A stretch of DNA of 8,252 nucleotides from an uncultured Clostridia bacterium (GTDB taxonomy: Bacteria > Bacillota > Clostridia > Oscillospirales > Acutalibacteraceae), in contig CALWKP010000257.1 of the NCBI GenBank assembly GCA_944381295.1, positions 1 through 8,252 of the forward strand, read 5' to 3'. A program made the translations under genes and the position numbers. Each line of letters starts with the position of its first letter. Position 1 is the first letter of the stretch. This document shows positions 1 to 6,263 of the stretch, in pieces. The notes under the pieces are model-generated. The model saw nothing but the letters and a program-made list of their open reading frames with translations, ran no database searches and had not been told where the DNA came from.

Positions 1-1
1 C

Positions 2-154
2 TGTTTGTGTGCGACTCCCATTCTGCGTCGTGTCTACGCCCGTATTCCCTTCCAAAAAACAGTCAAAACAATATCACTCGTTTTCATTTTATTTTTCTCC
101 ACTGCTTACCTTGTAGACGCCACGTATAACCCATTTTTGTATTTCCGTTTTTGA
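2..154 (+). CDS. MBOAT family O-acyltransferase, C-terminal end (partial, 5' end outside window)
   Basis: Frame 2 is open from the window edge to a TGA at 152-154 and gives the last 50 residues of a protein. The piece holds a basic stretch, one hydrophobic membrane segment (around ISLVFILFFSTAYLV) and the ending NPFLYFRF. That ending is characteristic of AlgI/DltB-like membrane-bound O-acyltransferases from Firmicutes, which finish with a last helix and an NPFxYFxF tail. The family moves acyl (usually acetyl) groups across the membrane to decorate exported polysaccharide or wall polymers. The DHHW/AlgX-like gene directly downstream is the usual partner and supports the call. The catalytic histidine region lies outside the window, so function cannot be checked here. 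Identity rests on the tail motif plus context. Confidence 0.72.
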   Translation, partial: CLCATPILRRVYARIPFQKTVKTISLVFILFFSTAYLVDATYNPFLYFRF

Positions 155-1281
155 TAGGAGGGATTTTTACGAAAAAGCTATTCCGTTACCCGATACTCCT
201 TCTATTCTCTGTTTTCATTCTTGGTTTATCTCTTCTCAACCTTTTCACCCCAGACCGTTCTTTTTCTGAATTAGAAAACCGCTATCTCGCGAAAATGCCT
301 GATTTCTCACTGAAAGCTTTTTTTAATTCCTCTTTCAGTTCCAAATACGAAACCTATCTCAATGAACAATTTGTTTTCCGAGACGATTGGATTACACTCA
401 AATCTTTCTCAGAGACCGCTTTAGGAAAAACTGAAAATAACGGGATTGTTTCCGGAAAAGATGGCTATTTATTTGTCAAACAGCTTTCCATCGGACAGGA
501 ACAGCTGCAAAAAAACAGTTCTGTACTGCGGGATTTTCTTTCCAGCTATCAGGGTTCCGCCACGGTTGCCATTGTACCCTCCTCCTATGAGATTCTGCGT
601 GACAAAGTTCCTACGGGTCTACCGAATCTTTCCCAGAAACAGGCAATTGACAACCTCTATCAATCTCTTTCTGGCAAAGATCTCCAACTGCTTCCTATCA
701 TACAAGTCCTTTCCGAGCATCAGGAGGACTATATTTTCTACCGTACAGACCACCACTGGACAACCTTGGGCGCTTATTATGCCTATGCCGCTTACTGTCA
801 AGCGCATGGACTCTCTGCAATTCCGTGGGAAACTATCCCCAAAGAAACTGTCCCGGATTTTTATGGGACTTATTTTTCAAGGGCAAAGCTCCGTTCCGCT
901 CAAAGTGACTCCATCGTATTTTGCGACCTTCCCATTACTTCCTTTGAAGCCGATCTTGAACAATATCCCGGCATGTATCAAGAGAGTCAATTCTCCAAAC
1001 GGGACAAATATGCAGCGTTTCTTTATGGAAATCACGGTCTGACAACGATTCGTTCTGACGCGGGAACTGGAAAAAAGGCCCTTGTCATCAAAGATTCCTT
1101 TGCTAACTGTTTTGTTCCTTTTCTTACGCAGCATTACGACGAAGTAACTGTAGTGGATCTTCGCTATTTTCGTGCAGGAATCAGTACCTTGCTGGAACAG
1201 CAGTCCTATGATGATTTGCTGATCCTCTATAACTATCTGAATTTTGCCGAGGACACCAATTTTTACCGTTTAAATGCTTGA
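151..1281 (+). CDS. DHHW family protein (AlgX/AlgJ-like SGNH acyltransferase partner of MBOAT)
   Basis: This is a 376-residue membrane-anchored extracytoplasmic protein if read from TTG at 151, or 370 residues from ACG at 169. An N-terminal signal anchor (about residues 13-32) is followed by the family's DRSFSELENR segment (35-44). A TDHHWT motif gives D200, H201, H202 and W203, and a KDSF motif gives S316. By analogy with AlgX/AlgJ, D200, H202 and S316 would be the catalytic triad that transfers an acyl group, received through the MBOAT protein, to an exported polymer. The substrate is not visible here. TTG at 151 overlaps the MBOAT stop (TTGA) but has no ribosome binding site ahead of it. 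AGGAGG at 156-161 instead points to ACG at 169 (ACG-AAA-AAG), where an ATG would be expected. No ATG, GTG or TTG lies in frame in the next codons. Coordinates use the only conventional start codon. Confidence 0.88.
   Translation: MIGGIFTKKLFRYPILLLFSVFILGLSLLNLFTPDRSFSELENRYLAKMPDFSLKAFFNSSFSSKYETYLNEQFVFRDDWITLKSFSETALGKTENNGIVSGKDGYLFVKQLSIGQEQLQKNSSVLRDFLSSYQGSATVAIVPSSYEILRDKVPTGLPNLSQKQAIDNLYQSLSGKDLQLLPIIQVLSEHQEDYIFYRTDHHWTTLGAYYAYAAYCQAHGLSAIPWETIPKETVPDFYGTYFSRAKLRSAQSDSIVFCDLPITSFEADLEQYPGMYQESQFSKRDKYAAFLYGNHGLTTIRSDAGTGKKALVIKDSFANCFVPFLTQHYDEVTVVDLRYFRAGISTLLEQQSYDDLLILYNYLNFAEDTNFYRLNA
155..171 (+). promoter_or_regulatory. Strong RBS placed ahead of an ACG codon (probable true start of the DHHW gene)
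   Basis: TAGGAGGG at 155-162 is a near-perfect Shine-Dalgarno. Seven bases after AGGAGG comes ACG-AAA-AAG-CTA (169-180), which would read Met-Lys-Lys-Leu if ACG were ATG, a normal opening for a signal-anchor protein. The site lies downstream of the TTG at 151, so it cannot serve that codon. Either ACG is used as a weak start, perhaps aided by coupling to the MBOAT stop at 152-154, or a T-to-C change or sequence error removed the ATG. Confidence 0.7.
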
Positions 1282-1332
1282 ATTCTGCCTGATTTTGTGT
1301 TATGAATAGAAAGACAAAAGGGGGCTGATAAA

Positions 1333-2073
1333 ATGCATGCATCTCTCCAACCACGCTATCCATTTGTGTTGTTAGATGCCGACCGGACTTTATTCGATTT
1401 TGACTATGCTCAGGCACAAGCGTTGGAACACGCTGTTTCAGAGGTTGTTTCTTCCCAGGGAATCCCTTATACGAAAGATGTTTTGGAACTCTACCGAAAA
1501 ATCAGCTCCCATGTATGGGATTTATATGAGAAAGGAGAAATCTCTCAAAAAGAACTTCAAACTCAGAGGTTTGAGACTCTCTTCTCTACCCTCGGCGTAC
1601 AAGGAGATGCCTTCCAAGCCAACGGCCGCTATCTTGACCAGTTAGGGGAAGAGGAGAAATTATTGGATGGCGCAGAATGGCTTTGCAAGACTTTATCGCC
1701 CTATTGCCGTCTTTCCATTGTAACCAACGGGATTTCCCGCTCACAACACCGCCGGCTGGAAAAATCAGCCTTACGACCTTATATCTCTGACTTGTTTATT
1801 TCGGAAGATCTCGGATATCAAAAGCCGCAAAAAGAATATTTTGATGCGGTATTTGCCCGCTTAGAGGGATTTTCCAGACAACAAGCAATCATTTTAGGCG
1901 ATTCTCTCGCCTCCGACATTGCGGGTGGAATTGCCGCCGGAATTGACACCTGTTGGTATCATCCTTCTGGCACTTCCTCCATTCATCCCGCTACTTACGA
2001 AATCCACAGTCTCCATGATTTTGCAAAAATTGTGCTTGCGGAAAATCTCTTTACCGAACATCCACAGTTATGA
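1333..2073 (+). CDS. yjjG: YjjG family HAD hydrolase (noncanonical pyrimidine nucleotidase)
   Basis: This 246-residue cytoplasmic enzyme has all four haloacid dehalogenase motifs. Motif I is DADRT with nucleophile D15 and acid/base D17; motif II is IVTNG (T131); motif III is K164 in GYQKPQKEYF; motif IV is GDSLASD (D190, D195). The helical cap lies between motifs I and II (about 20-115). The opening LLDADRTLFDFD, the ISEDLGYQKPQKEYF block and IAAGIDTCWYHP fit the YjjG/YfnB branch. Those proteins dephosphorylate nucleoside 5'-monophosphates, including noncanonical pyrimidine nucleotides, as house-cleaning. The exact substrate is not deducible. The length is slightly above the usual 225-230 residues because of a short N-terminal lead and C-terminal tail. 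A purine-rich RBS (AAAAGGGGG, about 1316-1324) precedes the ATG. The gene lies 51 nt after the DHHW stop with no terminator between, so co-transcription is likely although the functions look unrelated. Confidence 0.85.
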   Translation: MHASLQPRYPFVLLDADRTLFDFDYAQAQALEHAVSEVVSSQGIPYTKDVLELYRKISSHVWDLYEKGEISQKELQTQRFETLFSTLGVQGDAFQANGRYLDQLGEEEKLLDGAEWLCKTLSPYCRLSIVTNGISRSQHRRLEKSALRPYISDLFISEDLGYQKPQKEYFDAVFARLEGFSRQQAIILGDSLASDIAGGIAAGIDTCWYHPSGTSSIHPATYEIHSLHDFAKIVLAENLFTEHPQL

Positions 2074-2075
2074 AC

Positions 2076-2142
2076 AAAGCCTTCCGAAGAAACAGGCTGC
2101 CTCTTTTTCAGCGACTGTATCTCCAGAAGGCCTTTTCTTTTT
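2076..2142. terminator. Long imperfect hairpin between convergent genes (probable bidirectional terminator)
   Basis: Arms 2076-2095 and 2115-2134 are inverted repeats of 20 positions. An inner stem GCTG (2096-2099)/CAGC (2109-2112) closes a 9-nt loop. On the plus strand the structure is followed by a T-rich tract (TTTTCTTTTT, 2133-2142), as in an intrinsic terminator for the MBOAT-DHHW-yjjG transcript ending at 2073. On the minus strand it lies about 50 nt past the stop of the 2181-2450 frame and is preceded by an A-rich tract, but the following T-run is weak. In minus-strand RNA 19 of 20 outer positions can pair, three as G-U. In plus-strand RNA those three become A-C mismatches, leaving 16 of 20. 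Confidence 0.6.
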
Positions 2143-2180
2143 GTCCTACTCCTATAAATAAAGTTTTTCCTAAAAATATA

Positions 2181-2450
2181 TTACTCATAAATACGAATTT
2201 GCTCAAGCCACTTTTTTAACGTTTCTTCCGTTTCCGAAAGAAATTCCAGGATCTCACTTACCTTTTCGCTCTCTTCGCTTTTGACCCTTTGCGCAGTTTC
2301 TATCGCTTCTGTGGGAAGTTCTACCTGGTTTTGATAAAGCTTGTCCAATCTGCATAGCGCATCTTTTTTGAGCTGCTCATAAACAGTCTCCACATTTTTA
2401 AGGATCTCGCATTCAATCGAGCCGTAATTTTGCAAAAGTGGAGTAATCAC
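2181..2450 (-). pseudogene. Orphan 89-codon frame, unrecognised; probably the 3' remnant of a larger gene
   Basis: The frame could encode 89 residues, mostly charged and predicted helical (for example VETVYEQLKKDALCRLDKL and a Glu/Ser/Lys-rich second half ending in KKWLEQIRIYE). It has no membrane segment or signal peptide, and I do not recognise a family. The only upstream start is GTG at 2450-2448. No Shine-Dalgarno precedes it, and an in-frame TGA lies three codons earlier (2459-2457). The sole internal alternatives are TTG and GTG codons that also lack an RBS. The other genes on this strand all have clear RBSs, so this frame looks like the surviving 3' part of a gene whose 5' end has decayed. 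It lies beside another apparent fragment at 2528-2686. A genuine small helical protein with a weak start remains possible. Confidence 0.4.
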
Positions 2451-2527
2451 AGCTTGTCACTTTTGGGAAACCAATTTCTGGCACACACGTTTTTTTAAGA
2501 TTTCTCAACAAATTTCCATCAGCTTTT

Positions 2528-2686
2528 TTAAACGAAACCTGGTATCTTTTTTGAAGTCTTTCCTTCCTGGATTCCCTTCCACACGAAAAATTGATTTTTT
2601 CCCTTCAAATCACACACAACTGACCAAATCGTATCTTTTCCGGTCTTTCGGTCATACTGACATAAAAAACCATCGGGTAAGATTGT
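2528..2686 (-). pseudogene. Startless fragment resembling the C-terminus of an Ntn-hydrolase (C45/choloylglycine hydrolase-like)
   Basis: On the minus strand from 2686 to a TAA at 2530-2528 there is an open stretch of 52 codons with no usable start. Its middle reads KDTIWSVVCDLKGK, followed by a hydrophobic strand (NQFFVWKG). A TxWSVVxDLKxK strand near the C-terminus resembles the last beta-strands of peptidase C45 acyltransferases and linear-amide (choloylglycine-type) hydrolases. This is family recollection, not a search result. The fragment begins immediately after the GT51 stop (2690-2688) in a different frame, as if an upstream portion had been deleted at that junction. The catalytic N-terminal Cys region of such enzymes is absent, so it cannot be active. 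The assignment is tentative. Confidence 0.35.
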
Positions 2687-2687
2687 T

Positions 2688-3401
2688 CTATTTTTCTTCT
2701 TGTTGCAGCTGCTCTGCTTCTTCCTTTGTTATTTTGCCGCATTCTTCCATCCGTTTTAGCACCTGACGCATCCGCTGCTTGGCAAGTTCCGGATTTGAGT
2801 CAGGCGAATATACCGACGGAGCATTGGGAAGTCCTGCTAACATAACTGCTTCATAATCACTCAATTCTGAAGGTGTCTTTCCATAATACCCTTCTGCTGC
2901 CGCAGAAATTCCATAATACCCGCTGCCAAAATAAATTGTATTCACATAACATTCAAAGATCTCTCGCTTATTGTATTGCTTTTCCAAATCCAATGCCAGA
3001 AAAACTTCCGCAAACTTCCGTTCCAGTTTCTTCTCCTGCGTAAAATATTCGTTCTTTGCAAGCTGCTGTGTGATCGTGCTCCCGCCTTCCGCAAACGATA
3101 ACGTTCTCAAATCATTCCATAACGCTCTACCAATCGCCAGTAAATCAATTCCATGATGTTCCCAAAAACGTTGATCTTCTGCCGATATCACCGCATCTAT
3201 ATAGATTTCTGGCAGTTCGTCATATGTTATAAATCCTTCCATCGCCTGAATGGATTCTATTTTTTCTGTCAACGGTACCTCTTTTATCGCTTTCTGATAC
3301 ATTTTATACCCTTTTAACCCAAATATCGTGCTTACTGCAACGACCAGGCAGATGCTTAACGAAATCAGTATCTTTCCAAAAACTCTGATCATCCTTTTCA
3401 A
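2688..3401 (-). CDS. Monofunctional peptidoglycan glycosyltransferase (GT51, transglycosylase domain only)
   Basis: This 237-residue protein polymerises lipid II into glycan strands at the outer face of the membrane. One N-terminal signal anchor (about 5-29) precedes a GT51 domain. Motif 1 is SAEDQRFWEHHG with catalytic E75; motif 2 is GGSTITQQLAKN (106-117); motif 3 is RKFAE with second glutamate E132; then come REIFECYVN (146-154) and the YGKxxxELxxxEAxxLAGLPxAP segment. There is no transpeptidase domain, so it matches MtgA/SgtB-type monofunctional enzymes rather than class A PBPs, and it would not be a beta-lactam target. The start is TTG at 3401-3399, with AAAGGAG (3413-3407) 5 nt upstream. 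The open frame continues further upstream, but without an RBS and overlapping the preceding gene. It is co-directional with the Bce-type operon, 91 nt after the small membrane protein, which suggests wall repair during peptide stress (inference). Confidence 0.9.
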   Translation of the reverse strand: MKRMIRVFGKILISLSICLVVAVSTIFGLKGYKMYQKAIKEVPLTEKIESIQAMEGFITYDELPEIYIDAVISAEDQRFWEHHGIDLLAIGRALWNDLRTLSFAEGGSTITQQLAKNEYFTQEKKLERKFAEVFLALDLEKQYNKREIFECYVNTIYFGSGYYGISAAAEGYYGKTPSELSDYEAVMLAGLPNAPSVYSPDSNPELAKQRMRQVLKRMEECGKITKEEAEQLQQEEK

Positions 3402-3406
3402 AGCGG

Positions 3407-3413
3407 CTCCTTT
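3407..3413 (-). promoter_or_regulatory. RBS that fixes the TTG start of the GT51 gene
   Basis: On the minus strand AAAGGAG (3413-3407) is followed by the 5-nt spacer CCGCT and then TTG-AAA-AGG-ATG. The ATG three codons later (3392-3390) is a less well supported start, because its spacing from this RBS would be 14 nt. Confidence 0.75.
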
Positions 3414-3414
3414 C

Positions 3415-3446
3415 CCGCCTGCCTGCTCCAATACGCATGCAGGCGG
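3415..3446. promoter_or_regulatory. Perfect 8-bp inverted repeat abutting the GT51 RBS; terminator-like on the plus strand
   Basis: CCGCCTGC (3415-3422) pairs perfectly with GCAGGCGG (3439-3446) around a 16-nt loop. In the minus-strand mRNA the stem ends one nucleotide before the AAAGGAG of the GT51 gene, so it could influence ribosome access, mRNA processing or read-through from the upstream operon. Read on the plus strand, the same stem is followed by TCTTTTTCTGTTTTTT (3447-3462), the form of an intrinsic terminator, although no plus-strand gene lies upstream here. Its role is unproven. Confidence 0.5.
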
Positions 3447-3492
3447 TCTTTTTCTGTTTTTTCTTATCCCTGTAAATATACCCGGTTCCGCC

Positions 3493-3726
3493 TTATCGTC
3501 TTCCTTTTCTTTTACATTCAGAAGCAAAAAAATCTGTCACTTTCCATACTTCTGTAAGAAGGAGGAAAAGCAATGCCGTTGGGATTGCAATTACAGCTAA
3601 TATCGCCATTCCCATCCATGTTATAGCGATTCCTAACCCTGTAAACAAATTTTTTTGCAAACCTGTTTTGTGTTTCTGGCAGGACATCTCCAGACACTCC
3701 TGATACCGGCATACTTCCCCATCCAT
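3493..3726 (-). CDS. Small membrane protein with a C-x4-C-x4-C N-terminus, function unknown
   Basis: This 77-residue protein is not from a family I recognise. Its N-terminal part (1-25) is polar and contains C6, C11 and C16 at exact five-residue spacing, followed by H19. A hydrophobic stretch from about 27 to 60 (ITWMGMAILAVIAIPTALLFLLL) is long enough for one long helix or a tight hairpin broken at P49. A basic C-terminal tail ends KRKGRR. ATAGGAGA (AGGAGA at 3738-3733) lies 6 nt before the ATG, a strong RBS, so the gene is probably real. It starts 21 nt after the lipoprotein stop, inside the Bce-type operon, which suggests an accessory role at the membrane (inference). With the basic tail inside, the cysteine segment would lie inside for a hairpin or outside for a single span; the sequence alone does not decide. 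Confidence 0.72.
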   Translation of the reverse strand: MDGEVCRYQECLEMSCQKHKTGLQKNLFTGLGIAITWMGMAILAVIAIPTALLFLLLTEVWKVTDFFASECKRKGRR

Positions 3727-3747
3727 ATTGATTCTCCTATCTTCTAA

Positions 3748-4218
3748 TTACACCGTTTGGTAAACAGATGTCATTTCTACAGTTCCTGAAAAATCTTTAT
3801 AATCGATCATAATATAATTCCCGCCGCTGTACAACGAAAGTTCCAAGTAAAACTCTCCTGTATTCTCCGCTTCATATTCGTTGACTTCATCATTTTGTCG
3901 GACCCGGATCTTGGCACTTCCGGATTCTGCCGAAATCGTTCCGGAAATAACCAACTCCCGTTCTTTGATAGAGCCCCCACCAAAAATCACATCACGACCG
4001 CTGACTGATACGATTTTCGCAGAATAGCTCCCTGTATAACCATCTTCACTTTCACGGCTTCCCAGTAATTCCTGATCTGTTGTGATTTGAGATTGTCCAA
4101 TCTTTCCGGCAATCTCGTCCAGATTCCCCCACACTCTTTCCGGCGATTTTTCGGAAATTTGACAGGCACTCAACAAACAAACCAGTATGGCTGCAAAAAG
4201 TACAGTTATTGTTTTCAC
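3748..4218 (-). CDS. Bce-operon-associated lipoprotein, uncharacterised
   Basis: This 156-residue secreted lipoprotein has an N-terminal signal peptide (MKTITVLFAAILVCLLSAC) ending in a lipobox L16-S17-A18-C19. C19 would be lipidated after signal peptidase II cleavage, anchoring the protein to the outer face of the membrane. The mature part has a polar linker (20-57) and then a beta-rich domain (about 60-156; for example GYTGSYSAKIVSVSGRDVIF and repeated alternating strands). I do not recognise the family. The start is GTG at 4218-4216, with GGGAGG (4231-4226) 7 nt upstream. A longer frame from an upstream ATG at 4314 would put a non-signal sequence ahead of the lipoprotein signal and lie inside the permease gene. 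GTG overlaps the permease stop as GTGA, indicating translational coupling. A partner of the permease's extracellular domain, or a ligand-binding or immunity factor, is plausible (inference). Confidence 0.82.
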   Translation of the reverse strand: MKTITVLFAAILVCLLSACQISEKSPERVWGNLDEIAGKIGQSQITTDQELLGSRESEDGYTGSYSAKIVSVSGRDVIFGGGSIKERELVISGTISAESGSAKIRVRQNDEVNEYEAENTGEFYLELSLYSGGNYIMIDYKDFSGTVEMTSVYQTV

Positions 4219-6263
4219 TCTAAATCCTCCCGCATATCGCTTACAATCGAATAGTAAGATCGGGATGTCTGATGGTATACTAAAATATAGAACAGCGCAA
4301 AGACCAGATAGCATATCACCGTCACAAAAATCAAGTAGTTCAGGTTTGTTAATCCAAAAAGCAGCAGTAATTTGTCAATTAACGGAAACGCAAACACCAA
4401 ATGGACTCCCGCAAGAATCAATGGCAGGAAAAATACAGTCAACACCTGGGAATTGATGCTCCGTTTAATCTCTTTTTTCGTCATGCCGACTTTTTGCATA
4501 ATAGAAAATCTTGACTGATCCTCATAACCTTCTGAAATTTGCTTGTAGTAAATGATCAGCACAGCTGCCAAAATAAACACAATTCCCAACAAGATTCCAA
4601 GGAAAAAGAGCCCTCCATAAAGTCCATAAAATCCGGCACGGTCACTTTCTACGCCTTCACAGGTAACATGGAAATATTCGTCTTCTCCTAATCCCTGCTC
4701 CATTTGAGCGATTTTATCCTGGAGCTGTTCCTGTATCTTAATCTGTTCCTCACTTCCACAGGTGAGATCAAACGCATAAATCCAGTTAAGTCCGCTGAAT
4801 CCAATGCCCCCAAAATCTTCCTGCTCAAATAATGAATTGATTATCCCTTCAAAATCCGGTACAAACAGAAAAATGGACGGAAAAATCTGCATGGAATCTA
4901 CCCCGTTATCCACAAAGGTATCCACCTGTTTCTTGACCTTCAACGTCTGACCATTTCCCAGTGTAATGGTATCTTTGTCATAATTCATCCCTTTGGTAAG
5001 ATACAGGATAACTTCATCATCACCTAATATTTCCTCTGTACCCATCAGACGGTTATAGTCCTCTAATGGAACAATAAATCCCTGCCACAAAGACGAAAAA
5101 TTTTCTGTATCGACCGATTTCACTCGGATGTCTCCACTCTGTACGTCATATGCCGCAAAGCTCCCCGTTCGGTAATCTATCACATTTTCCACGCTGCTGC
5201 CATGTTCTTTTGCTATCTGTGAAGAAATCCCCCGGATTTCTTCCATATTTCCGGAATAGAATCCTTCCAAATTATCAACGTAGGCAGTCAGGTTAATATT
5301 TCTTGGATACCTCCCACGCAGACTTTCCTCCATTCCGCTATACAGACAAACGGTTGAAGATACCATTACCAAGACCATCGTACACAGGATGCAAATTGAT
5401 GCTAACCCGGCACCATTCCTTTTCATCCGATATACCATCGAAGAAAGAGATACAAAATGGTTCGTTTTATAGTAATATCGTTTATTTTTCTGCAATAGCC
5501 GGCAGATCGCGACTGATCCCGAAACAAAGAGCAGGTATGTCGCTACGATAACCATAATAACTGCTACAAAAAACAGCATTACTGCTTGTACTGGGTCCTC
5601 AATCGATACCGACAGATAATAAGCAGCAGCCAGGATCACTACCCCAAAAAGCGCCAGAACCCAATTTGCTTTCGGCGGTTTTTCACCTACATTCTCACTG
5701 CGCAGCAGCTCAATCGGATTTGTCAAATGAATTTGGCGGAGCGTATTCAGAAAAATCAGCCCAAAAATAATTGCAAACAAAATTACTGTTTGAACGATCG
5801 AATTCACGCTGACTACAAAAGTAAAATCCGCAGTTCCTGACAATAGATTTACCATTCCCAGTTCGGCAAGTTTTGAAAAAAGAATTCCAAAAAACAAGCC
5901 GCAAACTATAATGATCCCTTCCAGAAACATCGTTTCCCAAAACAAGACCACTGCCAGGTTTCTTTTTTCCATTCCTAAAATATTATAAAGTCCAAATTCC
6001 TTTTTTCTTCTTCGAATCAGAAAAGAATGTGTGTAAAACAAAAAAATAACTGTAAACACGCACATGACGCCAAAACCCATCTGCAAAAACGCCTGTGCGG
6101 TATCGCCTCCCGGCATCTCCCGAACCAAATTTCCGGTTCCCAAAAAAGATACGATATAGGTCATCATGACCATCCCGATACTTGCCAAGATATAAGGAAG
6201 ATATAATTTCCGATTCTTTTGAATCCCGCTCCACGCCAGCTTCTGGTAAAACCCTTTTTTCAT
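4215..6263 (-). CDS. bceB: BceB-type ABC transporter permease (FtsX-like), antimicrobial peptide resistance
   Basis: This 682-residue permease has the architecture specific to the BceB/VraG group. Four N-terminal helices lie near 23-42, 60-83, 106-128 and 150-172. Two more lie near 200-218 and 226-248, and a seventh at 285-308. A large extracellular domain follows (about 309-545), then three C-terminal helices (549-572, 606-628, 643-664). FtsX-like features include the cytosolic RRRKKEFGLYNILGMEKRNL segment (84-103) after helix 2 and its C-terminal counterpart FSIMQKVGMTKKEIKRSIN (586-604). In this family the extracellular domain recognises antibiotic complexes with lipid cell-wall intermediates, and the permease both removes the drug and signals to the kinase. 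The inducing peptide cannot be predicted. ATG overlaps the ATPase stop (ATGA, 6263-6260) and its TGA overlaps the lipoprotein start. The size is at the upper end for the family. Confidence 0.93.
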   Translation of the reverse strand: MKKGFYQKLAWSGIQKNRKLYLPYILASIGMVMMTYIVSFLGTGNLVREMPGGDTAQAFLQMGFGVMCVFTVIFLFYTHSFLIRRRKKEFGLYNILGMEKRNLAVVLFWETMFLEGIIIVCGLFFGILFSKLAELGMVNLLSGTADFTFVVSVNSIVQTVILFAIIFGLIFLNTLRQIHLTNPIELLRSENVGEKPPKANWVLALFGVVILAAAYYLSVSIEDPVQAVMLFFVAVIMVIVATYLLFVSGSVAICRLLQKNKRYYYKTNHFVSLSSMVYRMKRNGAGLASICILCTMVLVMVSSTVCLYSGMEESLRGRYPRNINLTAYVDNLEGFYSGNMEEIRGISSQIAKEHGSSVENVIDYRTGSFAAYDVQSGDIRVKSVDTENFSSLWQGFIVPLEDYNRLMGTEEILGDDEVILYLTKGMNYDKDTITLGNGQTLKVKKQVDTFVDNGVDSMQIFPSIFLFVPDFEGIINSLFEQEDFGGIGFSGLNWIYAFDLTCGSEEQIKIQEQLQDKIAQMEQGLGEDEYFHVTCEGVESDRAGFYGLYGGLFFLGILLGIVFILAAVLIIYYKQISEGYEDQSRFSIMQKVGMTKKEIKRSINSQVLTVFFLPLILAGVHLVFAFPLIDKLLLLFGLTNLNYLIFVTVICYLVFALFYILVYHQTSRSYYSIVSDMREDLE

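Noticed and set aside
446..1042. A 198-codon plus-strand frame inside the DHHW gene.
   Set aside because: It is a frame-shifted shadow of a gene with clear motifs. Its translation is a low-complexity Pro/Arg/Phe-rich string with no RBS.
2413..2604. A second open frame on the minus strand (63 codons) overlapping both apparent gene fragments.
   Set aside because: It has no ATG or RBS, its composition follows the A-rich DNA, and I recognise no motif. It overlaps the better C45-like reading, so it is treated as chance openness in decayed sequence.
3475..3480. TATATT on the minus strand before the GT51 gene, a possible separate promoter.
   Set aside because: Nothing resembling TTGACA lies 16-18 nt upstream (GAAGAC at 17 nt). 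Too weak to list as a promoter, although an internal promoter cannot be excluded.
3402..3527. Extending the GT51 protein upstream to an ATG at 3527 (42 more residues).
   Set aside because: The extra part overlaps the end of the small membrane protein gene, reads through the hairpin and puts a charged stretch before the signal anchor. The TTG at 3401 has an ideal RBS.
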